Source: Phocicoccus schoeneichii (GTDB lineage: Bacteria > Bacillota > Bacilli > Staphylococcales > Salinicoccaceae). Taken from it: a stretch of DNA of 64,000 nt. Positions 1 to 8,563 of this stretch are shown here, piece after piece (within the stretch, counting starts at the first letter, position 1; each line of letters begins with the position of its first letter). The position numbers were made by a program, and so were the translations under genes. The stretch covers positions 907,533 to 971,532 of the forward strand of contig NZ_BMDB01000001.1 in the NCBI RefSeq assembly GCF_014635565.1, written 5' to 3'. The notes below the pieces were generated by a model. The model was not told the origin of the DNA, made no database searches, and was given only the letters and a program-made list of their open reading frames with translations.

Positions 1-739
1 TTGTAGTTCCATACATAGCGCCAGTAAGTTTCGCTAGCGAAAGCTTTTTATCTGCTAATGATTGGGATGCATTCACAAATTTTTTAGTAATAGTCTCCTC
101 ATTATTTGTACTGTAATAAAGAGTGTAGTTGTCAAAAATATCATTAGAATGTTTCGTGAATGACTCATTCTCATTCGAAACATCATTGATGTTTTTATCC
201 ATTTGCTTACTAAAAAATTTAGGGACTACAATCATAATAATCGCGAGCATAATTACTAAAATATTTAGAGAATAATGAAACGTGAAAAGAGCTATACTCC
301 CAAATAGAATCGTTAAAATTTGTGTGATAATCATATGCAAAGTAGCATAGCCATAATCGTTAATCATATTAATATCATTGGTCATCCATGAAGTATATTC
401 ACCGGTATCTTTTTTCTGGAAATCTTGATACTCCATTTGTCCTACATGATGTGCGATATCTTTGCGAATTTCTATGTTCATCTTTTGAACAGTTTTTGTG
501 TAGTACCAAGAATCTAAATGTATCTGAATTGACCAAATTATTAATGAAATAATCATAATCGATACCCAAAAATAGAATGATTCCATGTGTTTATTAGCTA
601 GACTTGTCAAAACAAATGACGTAGAGAATCCCCATGCTGTTAAAGATAATGACCCAAGCATAAGAATCAAAAACATAATTAAATTTTCTTTTTTAAACTG
701 CTTGATGTAATGGAAAATATAAGTTTTATTAAAACTCAA
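1..739 (-). CDS. ABC exporter, N-terminal membrane domain (partial, runs off the window)
   Basis: The reading frame is open from a TTG start at 739 to the left edge (about 246 residues). AGAGGAG lies 8 nt upstream of the TTG. The protein has several hydrophobic segments (around residues 15-40, 50-75 and 130-175). It also carries the exporter-type stretch DTGEYTSWMTNDI, typical of the transmembrane domain of type IV ABC exporters that fuse membrane and ATPase domains. The ATPase half would lie outside the window, so substrate and direction cannot be proven. No N-terminal C39 peptidase domain precedes the membrane part. The upstream unit at 951-1088, a promoter with a very short ORF and then a terminator, raises the possibility that the substrate is a peptide. 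That is inference. Confidence 0.8.
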   Translation of the reverse strand, partial: MSFNKTYIFHYIKQFKKENLIMFLILMLGSLSLTAWGFSTSFVLTSLANKHMESFYFWVSIMIISLIIWSIQIHLDSWYYTKTVQKMNIEIRKDIAHHVGQMEYQDFQKKDTGEYTSWMTNDINMINDYGYATLHMIITQILTILFGSIALFTFHYSLNILVIMLAIIMIVVPKFFSKQMDKNINDVSNENESFTKHSNDIFDNYTLYYSTNNEETITKKFVNASQSLADKKLSLAKLTGAMYGTT

Positions 740-838
740 ATACTCCAACTCCTCTATTAATGTTTTTTTAAAATAATTAAGTAAACATCAATAGAAGAAA
801 TTTGGTTGATTGTGGATTAGCTTAAAAAATTGCAGCTC

Positions 839-874
839 AAAAAAAAAAAAGAGAGGATATAAAGATACCCTCTC
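839..874 (-). terminator. Rho-independent terminator between the short ORF and the exporter gene
   Basis: Read on the minus strand, GAGAGG (874 side) pairs with CCTCTC (856-851) and is followed by 12 uninterrupted T (850-839). It lies downstream of the short ORF at 951-1028 and upstream of the exporter start at 739. It would therefore separate a short abundant transcript from read-through into the exporter. Confidence 0.75.
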
Positions 875-950
875 ACATAAAAAAATATAGTTCTCTTAAA
901 ATAACGCACAAAGTCACAAGAAAATTAAATGACCTAACGTATATTCTTAT

Positions 951-1028
951 TTATAATATTTCGTTTTGAGGATAAAGAAGCATGAGCTTCCACATCAAAC
1001 TTTTTTCTTCTATTGTTAGTTTACCCAT
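951..1028 (-). CDS. Short ORF, 25 residues, candidate small peptide
   Basis: ATG at 1028 to TAA at 951. A strong Shine-Dalgarno (AGAGGTGAG) lies just upstream, a consensus-like promoter lies at 1060-1088 and a terminator follows at 839-874. The peptide begins MGKLTIEEKSLM and ends LLYPQNEIL. An A6 run sits at codons 8-10. One extra A there would give a 31-residue product instead, ending near 934 and containing EEKKFDVEAHASLSS, which looks more like a leader peptide. No family is recognised. The expression signals and the ABC exporter behind it suggest a secreted or signalling peptide, but it could also be a non-functional ORF in a leader RNA. Confidence 0.4.
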   Translation of the reverse strand: MGKLTIEEKSLMWKLMLLYPQNEIL

Positions 1029-1059
1029 GGATCTCACCTCTTTCCTCTAATTAATTATT

Positions 1060-1088
1060 ATATTAAACTATAAAAATCATATTGTAAA
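1060..1088 (-). promoter_or_regulatory. SigA-type promoter for the short ORF
   Basis: On the minus strand TTTACA (1088-1083) and TAATAT (1065-1060) are separated by exactly 17 nt. Transcription would start near 1053, about 25 nt upstream of the ATG of the 25-residue ORF. Confidence 0.6.
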
Positions 1089-1160
1089 CGCTTATTTTAA
1101 TATTTGAGTAACAAACTCTTGTGATTTCAACTAACTTTGTCACTCAAGCTCTTTCTAATC

Positions 1161-1194
1161 AAAAAGGTCCCTCGCATTCTCCGAGGGACCTTTT
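1161..1194 (-). terminator. Terminator of the mpfA-like gene
   Basis: GGTCCCTCG (1166-1174) and CGAGGGACC (1182-1190) form a perfect 9-bp stem with T runs on both sides. It could therefore work in both directions. It begins at the stop codon of the gene ending at 1196. Confidence 0.85.
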
Positions 1195-1195
1195 C

Positions 1196-2536
1196 TTAAT
1201 CTTCTTCTATTTCTACGTCGTCTGTTTCTATTCTATTATAGTTTCTCAAGTACGACACCTTATTAATTGTGTGATTTTCGACGTCAAGGACAATCCACTT
1301 ATCGTTTTTCGTGTTTACATAGCTATTTGCCTGGATGTTCGGGTCGATACTTTGCAGCCATCCACCAATCGTGTCGATGTCTTCACTTTCTTCAAATTCA
1401 ATTCCAAATTCTTCTTCCAGCGTATCGAGCAACACACGGCCACTGATATGATAGATGTCGTCTTCGACCTTAACTATATCCGGTTCTTCATCTTCGTCAA
1501 ATTCGTCACGGATTTCCCCAACGATTTCTTCTAAGATATCCTCCATCGTAATCATACCTGCGGTACCGCCGTACTCGTCAATGATGAGTGCGATATGAAC
1601 GCGTTCGCGCTGCATTTTTACAAGCGCATCGCTGATTCTCGATACTTCAGTAATTACTGGTAACTCATGAATAAATTCATTCGTTTCACTAATTTCTTTA
1701 GAAATATGATTCGTTAAGAATTCACGCACATTGATAAACCCAACAATCTGGTCTTTGTCTCCACTTGAGTCTGTGACCGGGTATCTCGTGTAACTGTGTT
1801 CTTTTACTACTTCAAGCACATCATCTATTGTAACGGGCTGTTGTAGTGTAATCATTTGGGTTCTCGGTACCATAATATCCTTCGCCATTCTCTCGTCGAA
1901 TGAGAAGATATTCTGCATGTATGCTAACTCTGTTTGGTTGATTTCACCACTTTGGTAACTTTGCGTCATGATGATCTTTAATTCTTCTTCAGAGTGGGCT
2001 TGTTCTGTAGCCATTTCTTTAATACCAATCAAACGGACAAGCGCACGTGCTGTTCCATTCATTAACCAAATAAATGGTTTCATAATCAGTCCGAAGAAAT
2101 ATAATGGACCTGAGAATAACAGTGCCATTTTTTCTGCATATTGAATTGCGACTGTCTTTGGTGCAAGTTCACCTACAACTACGTGTAAGAACGTTACAAT
2201 CACGAATGATGCTGCGATCGTAATCGGCAGTGTTAAGTGTGATGGTATGTTCATTAAATCTAGAACTGGTGTAATGACTGAAGCGAATGTAGATTCCCCA
2301 ATCCAACCAAGTCCAAGAGCTGTCACTGTAATACCTAATTGACATGCTGATAAGTAGTAGTCTAAGTTTATCATCATGTTTTTAACACGTTCTGCTTTCT
2401 TATTTCCGTCGTCTATCAATGATTCAATTCTAGACATTCTCGCTTTAACAAATGCGAACTCCGATCCTACAAAAATCATCGTCAGTGCAATTAATGCTAT
2501 AAATAATACAAAATTTAATATCGTGGTCGTTTCCAA
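1196..2536 (-). CDS. mpfA: CNNM/CorC-family membrane protein (MpfA-like, magnesium efflux)
   Basis: 446 residues. The order is an N-terminal DUF21/CNNM membrane domain (about residues 1-200, with hydrophobic segments at 5-30, 60-80, 90-120 and 135-160), a CBS pair (about 215-335) containing VPRTQM, and a C-terminal CorC_HlyC domain (about 350-430). This is the architecture of the staphylococcal magnesium export protein MpfA and of Bacillus YhdP/YugS. The family name 'hemolysin' is historical. The start is TTG at 2536, preceded by GGGAG at short spacing. The gene stands alone with its own terminator. A structured leader (2542-2594) could modulate its translation. The substrate assignment is by family. 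Confidence 0.8.
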   Translation of the reverse strand: METTTILNFVLFIALIALTMIFVGSEFAFVKARMSRIESLIDDGNKKAERVKNMMINLDYYLSACQLGITVTALGLGWIGESTFASVITPVLDLMNIPSHLTLPITIAASFVIVTFLHVVVGELAPKTVAIQYAEKMALLFSGPLYFFGLIMKPFIWLMNGTARALVRLIGIKEMATEQAHSEEELKIIMTQSYQSGEINQTELAYMQNIFSFDERMAKDIMVPRTQMITLQQPVTIDDVLEVVKEHSYTRYPVTDSSGDKDQIVGFINVREFLTNHISKEISETNEFIHELPVITEVSRISDALVKMQRERVHIALIIDEYGGTAGMITMEDILEEIVGEIRDEFDEDEEPDIVKVEDDIYHISGRVLLDTLEEEFGIEFEESEDIDTIGGWLQSIDPNIQANSYVNTKNDKWIVLDVENHTINKVSYLRNYNRIETDDVEIEED

Positions 2537-2541
2537 TACTC

Positions 2542-2594
2542 TCCCTTAAAAGGGATTCACCTCCAGAATTTTGACACGCGTCCGAAAGACGCGT
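2542..2594 (-). promoter_or_regulatory. Leader with two hairpins upstream of the mpfA-like gene
   Basis: ACGCGTC and GACGCGT form a perfect 7-bp stem with a 5-nt loop (2576-2594). Nearer the start, TCCCTTTTAAGGGA (2555-2542) is a small palindrome that contains the GGGA of the Shine-Dalgarno for the TTG start at 2536. A second purine-rich GGAGG lies between the two hairpins. This does not look like an M-box, which is much longer. Whether the structure responds to metal is unknown. Confidence 0.4.
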
Positions 2595-2705
2595 CTATTT
2601 TAATGCTTTTTTGATTCGTTCTTTTAAGTTTTAAATGCGCCTTCCCAACGTATGTCACCCCACGTTCATAATTAATAATATTTTACCACAAATATTTATA
2701 AAACA

Positions 2706-4262
2706 TTATTGTAATGTCTGAATTAATTCATTAAAATTTTGCACTGCTTCATAAATGTGTGTACCTTGTTTCATAGCCTCTTTTTGACTCAACGTTTCAA
2801 GTATTCTTCCATTTTCAATATAGTGAATATAATCGAAGATTTCTAAGTGACTTAAGTCGTGTGTCGCAACAATTACCGTATCTTGACTCGAAATTGTACC
2901 CCATACTTTTTTCGAGAGTTCTGATGATAATCCTGCTGTTGGTTCGTCTAGAATCCAGATGTCTTTATCTTCTAATAACATACGGATGAGTTGCAGGCGT
3001 TTTTGTTCACCTGTTGACATGTGATGTGTGTAGTAAATATTTGTGTCGCTACGGACTGTCGTTAGCTCGTACTCATCTAAGCGTTTGTTCACTTGATCTT
3101 CACTCACTTCATTCGCACCAAACATCGTAACATTGTCGTACACAGTTGCGTTATAAAAATCTAAGAACTGTGGCATCACGGATGCTGATTTCGTACGAAG
3201 TAGCTGGTTTAACAGAGTTGTTTTGCCTGAACCACTTGGACCAATAATTGCATGTTTTTCACCTGGTGCAACTTTAAAGTTCACACCATATAATGCATCG
3301 CGCTTTGACCCTTCATATCTAAACGAATGATTCTCTAAAACAATGTGTCCTGTCATCTGTTCTATTTGAACTCGGTTTTTCTCAATTTCAGTGAGTGAAG
3401 ATTTCACATTTTTATATTCTGCTGCTGGACGAAGCACTGGGAATATGATTTCCGCAAAGTTTAAGAATAGTAAGATAAGCATCGGTAGATATAATGCATG
3501 TGTCGTTTCAAGTAACAAAATAATTAGAACAATCGCTACAATCTGAAACACTTGAGCCACAAATATCATGATGTTTTCTGTCTTCATCCGTTTACGTTCG
3601 ATATCGTTAACTTCTTTGAATATTTCTAAAGTATCGTGTTTTTTATCTTCAATACGGTTTGAAACATAGAGATCTGTGTATCCATGAATGAGATGATACA
3701 TTTCCATGTATACCTGACCGAGTTTTGTATTGTTTTCGACATCTAACACTTTAAATTTATTTTGAAACAGTAACGGAATAACGATAAGCGTTACAAGTGA
3801 AAAGACAAGCACGATACCGACTAACGTCACATTTACTAAAAACGCAAGTAACGTCAGAATAACGGCAATAAAAGCTGTCGTCATAAACGGATAAATAATG
3901 CGAATATAATAGTCTTCAATTCGTTCAAAGTGCGTGTTCAAGCGTGATACGAACCACTCATGGTTCGGTGTTTCAGCACTATGAATACTATCTTTAAAAT
4001 AATTACTACGCAGACGGTTGATGAGTTCAAACGTCGCTTCATGAGAAAATAGTCGTTCAAAGTATCTGAAGACACCTTTTACCATTCCAAATAATTTAAT
4101 GACAACGATAATTAGGATAATGATAAATAACGGTGGCTCAAAGTAACTGAGACTAATCATGTATCCACTTAAGCCGAAGATTGAAATTCCGACAAGTCCA
4201 CCAATAATCCCAAGAACAATGCTCAGAAGTACGCGTGAGCGTTCATTTTTAAAGAAAGTCAT
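2706..4262 (-). CDS. cydC: Thiol reductant ABC exporter subunit CydC
   Basis: 518 residues. The N-terminal membrane domain (about 1-290) contains the CydC-typical GLSGYMIS and FRYFERLFSHEA. The C-terminal ATPase has Walker A GPSGSGKTT (about residue 345), Walker B WILDEPTAG and a degenerate signature STGEQKR in place of LSGGQ. Only about 15 residues separate Walker A from the Q-loop region (VMPQFLDFYNATVYDN), so this ATPase is shorter than usual for the family. With CydD it should form the cysteine/glutathione exporter that supports assembly of cytochrome bd. No cydAB is present in the window. The start overlaps the stop of cydD by one base (TAATG), so the two are translationally coupled. Confidence 0.85.
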   Translation of the reverse strand: MTFFKNERSRVLLSIVLGIIGGLVGISIFGLSGYMISLSYFEPPLFIIILIIVVIKLFGMVKGVFRYFERLFSHEATFELINRLRSNYFKDSIHSAETPNHEWFVSRLNTHFERIEDYYIRIIYPFMTTAFIAVILTLLAFLVNVTLVGIVLVFSLVTLIVIPLLFQNKFKVLDVENNTKLGQVYMEMYHLIHGYTDLYVSNRIEDKKHDTLEIFKEVNDIERKRMKTENIMIFVAQVFQIVAIVLIILLLETTHALYLPMLILLFLNFAEIIFPVLRPAAEYKNVKSSLTEIEKNRVQIEQMTGHIVLENHSFRYEGSKRDALYGVNFKVAPGEKHAIIGPSGSGKTTLLNQLLRTKSASVMPQFLDFYNATVYDNVTMFGANEVSEDQVNKRLDEYELTTVRSDTNIYYTHHMSTGEQKRLQLIRMLLEDKDIWILDEPTAGLSSELSKKVWGTISSQDTVIVATHDLSHLEIFDYIHYIENGRILETLSQKEAMKQGTHIYEAVQNFNELIQTLQ

Positions 4263-5794
4263 TATCTCACCCTCCTAATTTCATTGTCTTTGTATTCATA
4301 ATGCGCGTCGCTATAGCTTAATAATTGACGTCTGTGAACGACCGCAACGATGAGCGTGTCCTGTTTCAATTCATTTAATTTTTCTAACACGAGAGCTTCC
4401 GTTCTTGAATCCAAGAATTCAGTCGGCTCATCCATCAAAATAACATCTGGTCTTCTGATTAATACTCTCGCGAGTTTCAATCTTACAATTTCTCCACCAG
4501 ATAGTGGCACGTTATTATTTTTGATGTACGTGTGAATACCGTTTTCTAAGTTGTAGATACTGAAATACAGTCCGAGTTCTTGCAGCACGGACTTCATTAC
4601 CTTCTCGTCACCACTACCTAAAAATTCATAGAGTGTTGTGTCAGATAAATACAACGTATCCGAAATGTAATCCATGTTAAAACTTGGTACTGTTATTGTC
4701 CCTTTTTCAGGTCGATGAAGACCTAAGATAGATCGTAAGAGTGTACTCTTTCCGACACCGGACTGCCCAGTGATTGCGACGAGTCCTTTTTCTCTGAATT
4801 CTATGTTCTCATCATCTAAAATTACTCTTGGTACAGTGATTGTAACGTCGTTGAGTGCGAGTCGATCACCTTTTTCGCGATATTCCTCATGACTCACTGA
4901 TACGTATTCTTCTAATTTTTCTTTATGTGCTAATGCTGTTTTTCCGTTATGGAATTCTGTTCCCATAACCTTTAAACCACTGTAAAATAATGGAGATAAA
5001 AACAGCACATAAAACGCAGTGTAAAATGAAATGTCTTTAAAGATGATGATGCGTAGCCCTACTTCTAATGCGACAAGTCCGATTCCTAAGATCGTAATAA
5101 ACTCGAGCATCATCGTCGACTGAAAGGCATATTTTAATATTTCCATCGTTGTCTTTAAAAACTGTCGATTACTTTTATCTAACGCTTTTTCAACTGCCAC
5201 TTCACTTTCAGTGTAGTGGATTGTCTTCTTACCACGAATTAAGTTCAGAAACAGCGTCCCCATATCGTCGAACTCATCTGCTTTTTCCTTGGCTTCATCT
5301 TGTGTTCTAAGTCCAACTAAAATATAGAACAGAGGAATAAACGGTGCTGAGAAAATTAAAATGAGTGCTGCAATCCAATCGACGTAGATTAACACAGCGA
5401 TAATCATGACAACTTTCACAACTGTATTAATAATCGTCGGAACGAACTGTGTCAGGTATGGTCTGTATTTATCGAGATGAACAAACAGACGGTTCATTGT
5501 ACGCTCGCTTTCTTGTGCACTTCGTACATGAATATCACCAATGATCATCTGTCCGTAATTTGACACGATATTTGTCGATACACGTCCCGTATAAATTTTG
5601 TAGATAAAATCAAAAATCATGAAAAGAATAAACGCGATTGCCATGTGTACGATCGTGTTTGAATGCTTAGAGTTTATGACTAATGCATCTAAAAATATAG
5701 AAATATAATGTCCAAATAGGAGGTAACTCCCCGTCGCAAGAACAGAAATCAGCGTGTAAATGAGTGTTTGCTTTTTTGTTAATTCTAATTTCAT
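4262..5794 (-). CDS. cydD: Thiol reductant ABC exporter subunit CydD
   Basis: 510 residues from ATG 5794 (MKLELTKKQT), chosen because GGAGG lies 5 nt upstream. The longer reading frame up to 5830 would start inside the terminator hairpin that follows moaA. The membrane domain covers about residues 1-300. The ATPase has Walker A GQSGVGKST, signature LSGGE and Walker B VILMDEPTE. The usual Q-loop glutamine is not evident: the region reads MDYISDTLYLSDTTL. It pairs with CydC. Only about 20 nt separate the end of the moaA terminator hairpin from this start, leaving no room for a promoter, so transcription probably comes from read-through or from inside moaA. Confidence 0.82.
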   Translation of the reverse strand: MKLELTKKQTLIYTLISVLATGSYLLFGHYISIFLDALVINSKHSNTIVHMAIAFILFMIFDFIYKIYTGRVSTNIVSNYGQMIIGDIHVRSAQESERTMNRLFVHLDKYRPYLTQFVPTIINTVVKVVMIIAVLIYVDWIAALILIFSAPFIPLFYILVGLRTQDEAKEKADEFDDMGTLFLNLIRGKKTIHYTESEVAVEKALDKSNRQFLKTTMEILKYAFQSTMMLEFITILGIGLVALEVGLRIIIFKDISFYTAFYVLFLSPLFYSGLKVMGTEFHNGKTALAHKEKLEEYVSVSHEEYREKGDRLALNDVTITVPRVILDDENIEFREKGLVAITGQSGVGKSTLLRSILGLHRPEKGTITVPSFNMDYISDTLYLSDTTLYEFLGSGDEKVMKSVLQELGLYFSIYNLENGIHTYIKNNNVPLSGGEIVRLKLARVLIRRPDVILMDEPTEFLDSRTEALVLEKLNELKQDTLIVAVVHRRQLLSYSDAHYEYKDNEIRRVR

Positions 5795-5813
5795 TTGTGC
5801 CTCCAAAATAAAA

Positions 5814-5833
5814 AACGTGAGCATGCTCACGTT
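5814..5833 (-). terminator. Palindromic terminator after moaA
   Basis: AACGTGAGCATGCTCACGTT is a perfect 20-bp palindrome between the moaA stop (5840) and the cydD start (5794). On the minus strand it is followed by TTTTATTTT, as in an intrinsic terminator. Because cydD begins right after it, it may attenuate rather than fully stop transcription. Confidence 0.7.
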
Positions 5834-5839
5834 AAAAAC

Positions 5840-6862
5840 TTATCCCCCGATGTAACTCATGTTGATTTTTTTGCGTGCATTACGACGTTCTTCCGAAATT
5901 TCATGTCTGATATCTGAATATCTATCGTCACGTTTTTTCCAAACCCCAGTGACTACGTCAGTTAATTCTTCGTCAGAGATGCCTTCTCTCATTAATGTCT
6001 TAATATCAAATCCATCCATTGCGAAGAGACATCCGTAAAATTTACCGTCTGATGATAGTCGTGCGCGTGTACATGTTGAACAGAAGCTTTCCGATACACT
6101 TGTGATAAACCCGAGGTATGAGTCGGCGTCGTCATGTTTATATACTTTTGCCACTTCACCATAATATGCAGGGTCTAGTGGTGATAACTTAAATTCTGTT
6201 TCTAAAGTTTTGAGTATTTCTTTCTTACTCACTACTTTGTCAAAGTTCCAACCGTTGTCATTACCTACATCCATAAATTCGATGAAACGCAGTGTGACTG
6301 GTTTCTCTTTAAAATAACGTGCCATAGGTAATATCTCATGTTCATTGAGCCCTTTTTGGACGACCATGTTCACCTTAATTTGGAATCCAAGTGAAATCGC
6401 ATAATCGATTTGTTCGAGTATCTGACTCGTTTTGATTCCACGGTCATTGATTGAACCAAATAGTTCGTCGTCCATAGCGTCTAATGAAATATTTAAGCGA
6501 CGAAGTCCAGCATCATAAAGTTTTTGTCCGTGTTTCTTTAAGAGTAATCCGTTTGTTGTAAGTCCGATATCTTCAATGCCTTCAATTTTATTCAGTCGAG
6601 CAATGAGTTGATCTAAATCTCTTCGAAGTAACGGCTCTCCGCCAGTAATACGTAGCTTTTTAACGCCAAGTGATGCATATATCTTAGAAATTCTTTCGAT
6701 TTCATCAAATGAAAGAAGTTGTTCGCGTTTCATAAACTGAAAATCATCACCGAATATTTCTTTAGGCATGCAGTAACGACATCTAAAGTTACATTTATCA
6801 GTGACTGAAATTCGAAGATCTCGAATTGGACGTCCGAACTTATCTGTAACTATTTTAGTCAT
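5840..6862 (-). CDS. moaA: GTP 3',8-cyclase MoaA
   Basis: 340 residues. This radical SAM enzyme carries out the first step of molybdopterin synthesis from GTP, together with MoaC. The N-terminal SAM cluster motif is CNFRCRYC (about residues 24-31). A second, C-terminal cluster is shown by [18 protein letters not shown] (about 263-280). The protein ends in GG, as MoaA proteins normally do. GGGGGTAAG precedes the ATG. It is the last gene of the moeA-mobB-moaE-moaD-mobA-moaA run and is followed by the palindromic terminator. Confidence 0.97.
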   Translation of the reverse strand: MTKIVTDKFGRPIRDLRISVTDKCNFRCRYCMPKEIFGDDFQFMKREQLLSFDEIERISKIYASLGVKKLRITGGEPLLRRDLDQLIARLNKIEGIEDIGLTTNGLLLKKHGQKLYDAGLRRLNISLDAMDDELFGSINDRGIKTSQILEQIDYAISLGFQIKVNMVVQKGLNEHEILPMARYFKEKPVTLRFIEFMDVGNDNGWNFDKVVSKKEILKTLETEFKLSPLDPAYYGEVAKVYKHDDADSYLGFITSVSESFCSTCTRARLSSDGKFYGCLFAMDGFDIKTLMREGISDEELTDVVTGVWKKRDDRYSDIRHEISEERRNARKKINMSYIGG

Positions 6863-6873
6863 TCTCTTACCCC

Positions 6874-7437
6874 CTATTCTATATCCGATTTATGATTAAT
6901 ATTTCTAAAGTCTGCTTCAGTGTATCCTAATGATTCGACGTTGAGCGTCATATGGTCGATATTCTTTAGAAATGCTCTAATAGAAAGTTTTTGACTCTCT
7001 AATTGTGTTTCAAGTTTTTCGACTAAATTTGGATCAGCATATATCCCAACTAATGGATGGAGTTGTTCCCCTCCAGTCACAATTGTTTTACCTAGTTTCG
7101 TATACATGTCCCCTAAAGCTCTGAACCACTTACTTGGAATATACGGTGTATCTGTTGAAACAACAAGTAGGGGTTTCCCTACATATTTTTTTGCAACTGA
7201 ATATATACCAGTTAACGGCCCGTAATCCGTGTATTTATCGTCGTCGACAATCGTTTCGAACTCACTGAATTCGTCTTTCAATCTTGCATTTGTGCTGATA
7301 ACGATTTTATCACAGATTCCACTTTTAATTAAGCGAGTTGCAACGTGCTGATACATTTCAGTGCCCTCTAAATCATAAAGTGACTTGTCCTCGCCAAAGC
7401 GTGTGGAATTGCCCCCAGCTAGAATAACGCCTATCAT
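6874..7437 (-). CDS. mobA: Molybdenum cofactor guanylyltransferase MobA
   Basis: 187 residues, near the usual length. The N-terminal nucleotide-binding signature [14 protein letters not shown] and the later STDTPYIP are typical of the MobA nucleotidyltransferase fold, which attaches GMP to molybdopterin. It overlaps the stop of moaD by 4 nt and precedes moaA by 11 nt. The cytoplasmic product presumably serves molybdoenzymes encoded elsewhere. Confidence 0.94.
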   Translation of the reverse strand: MIGVILAGGNSTRFGEDKSLYDLEGTEMYQHVATRLIKSGICDKIVISTNARLKDEFSEFETIVDDDKYTDYGPLTGIYSVAKKYVGKPLLVVSTDTPYIPSKWFRALGDMYTKLGKTIVTGGEQLHPLVGIYADPNLVEKLETQLESQKLSIRAFLKNIDHMTLNVESLGYTEADFRNINHKSDIE

Positions 7438-7667
7438 CCACCGCTCACTGGTGGAATTAAAGCAACAACATCTCCAGATTTAACCGTATAATCGTCTGTT
7501 TGGAATGCTTCATTCACTGCAACCTGGAATACTTCTCCGTCAAGTTCTGGATAGTCGATGTAGATTCTTTCTTTTAAATCTGCAACCGTGATTTCATCTC
7601 CCACAGGAATATCTATAACGTCTTTACCAACCTTTTCTTTGATGCCAGCAAAAATTTTAATTTCCAT
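7434..7667 (-). CDS. moaD: Molybdopterin synthase sulfur carrier subunit MoaD
   Basis: 77 residues with a ubiquitin-like fold and the C-terminal double glycine (PPVSGG) that is adenylated by MoeB and then thiocarboxylated. The start is ATG 7667 (MEIKIFAG), because AGGAGG at 7672-7679 is its Shine-Dalgarno. The longer frame to 7682 would translate that site. It overlaps the end of moaE by 11 nt and the start of mobA by 4 nt. Confidence 0.94.
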   Translation of the reverse strand: MEIKIFAGIKEKVGKDVIDIPVGDEITVADLKERIYIDYPELDGEVFQVAVNEAFQTDDYTVKSGDVVALIPPVSGG

Positions 7668-8115
7668 TAATATCCTCCTCATTCACGCTTGAGTGATAAT
7701 GTCTTGAGTCACCAATCCACTCTTCGCCGTCTTCCCAAATTTCTTTTTTCCAAATTGGGACGATTTCCTTTAACCGATCCACAGCGTACATGTTAGCGAG
7801 ATAACCCTCTTGTCTGTGCGGACTTGACGTGACAACTACAACCGCAACTTCTGTCTGATCGAGTTTACCTATTCTGTGACAAATCGCTGTTTTCACACCT
7901 GGCCACTTTTCGCCTATTTCATCTCCAATTTGCGCGAGCATCTTCTCAGCCATAGGTACATATGCTTCGTACTCTAGATAGACGGTTCTTGTGCCCTTCG
8001 TCCATTCGCGCACGTGTCCAGTGAATGTGACAATCGCACCTTGATGAGAATCCACAAGCGCTTCGTGGTATTTTAAAATATCTATTTCGTCTTCTGTTAC
8101 TTCAAATAGTTTCAT
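7657..8115 (-). CDS. moaE: Molybdopterin synthase catalytic subunit MoaE
   Basis: 152 residues. MoaE motifs visible are the early GAIVTFTGHVR, the central HRIGKLDQTE and the late PIWKKE with its active-site lysines. It joins MoaD to insert two sulfurs into precursor Z. It overlaps mobB by 14 nt and moaD by 11 nt, consistent with tight translational coupling. Confidence 0.95.
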   Translation of the reverse strand: MKLFEVTEDEIDILKYHEALVDSHQGAIVTFTGHVREWTKGTRTVYLEYEAYVPMAEKMLAQIGDEIGEKWPGVKTAICHRIGKLDQTEVAVVVVTSSPHRQEGYLANMYAVDRLKEIVPIWKKEIWEDGEEWIGDSRHYHSSVNEEDINGN

Positions 8116-8563
8116 ACGATTTACTCCAATCTTTAAACCAACGAACCGCTGCTTCTAAATCGGTGTTTAAATCAAATGTTTTAATGCAGTTCGTGACTTC
8201 TAAGTCATCTCTATCTGTCTTTGTTTCAATGAGTGGTGTTGTTAATAGGATTTTGTCATAATTCTCGTTCTTATAGCCTTCGATTAAAACAAAGTCCGCA
8301 CCTGATTTTCGTGCCGCTTCAATCTGTGCATCGAGCGATATGACTTCTTTTGAAGAATGATATGTCACACTTGGTGTATTTAAAATCACATCATCTGCAT
8401 ATTCTAAGAATCTTTCAGAGTCCGTAGTGCCTGTCAAGAAGTCGATATGATGATGTTTGATGGCACACACTTTTTTGCCTCTTGATTTTATTACCCTTAA
8501 AAATTCTATCATTAAAGTCGTTTTGCCGGTGTTCTTATATCCGACAATTTGGAGTACTCTCAT
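8102..8563 (-). CDS. mobB: Molybdopterin-guanine dinucleotide biosynthesis adaptor MobB
   Basis: 153 residues. Walker A (GYKNTGKTT) is near the N terminus, followed by KHHHIDF and FVLIEGYKNE, as in MobB GTPases. It assists MobA or cofactor delivery. It overlaps the end of moeA by 4 nt and the start of moaE by 14 nt. Confidence 0.93.
   Translation of the reverse strand: MRVLQIVGYKNTGKTTLMIEFLRVIKSRGKKVCAIKHHHIDFLTGTTDSERFLEYADDVILNTPSVTYHSSKEVISLDAQIEAARKSGADFVLIEGYKNENYDKILLTTPLIETKTDRDDLEVTNCIKTFDLNTDLEAAVRWFKDWSKSYETI

Noticed and set aside
1121..1534. Plus-strand 137-residue ORF antisense to the mpfA-like gene
   Set aside because: It runs through the terminator and the 3' end of a well-supported gene and has no family or start signals.
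2537..2705. M-box magnesium riboswitch upstream of the mpfA-like gene
   Set aside because: The leader is too short and lacks the conserved M-box core. Only two simple hairpins are seen.
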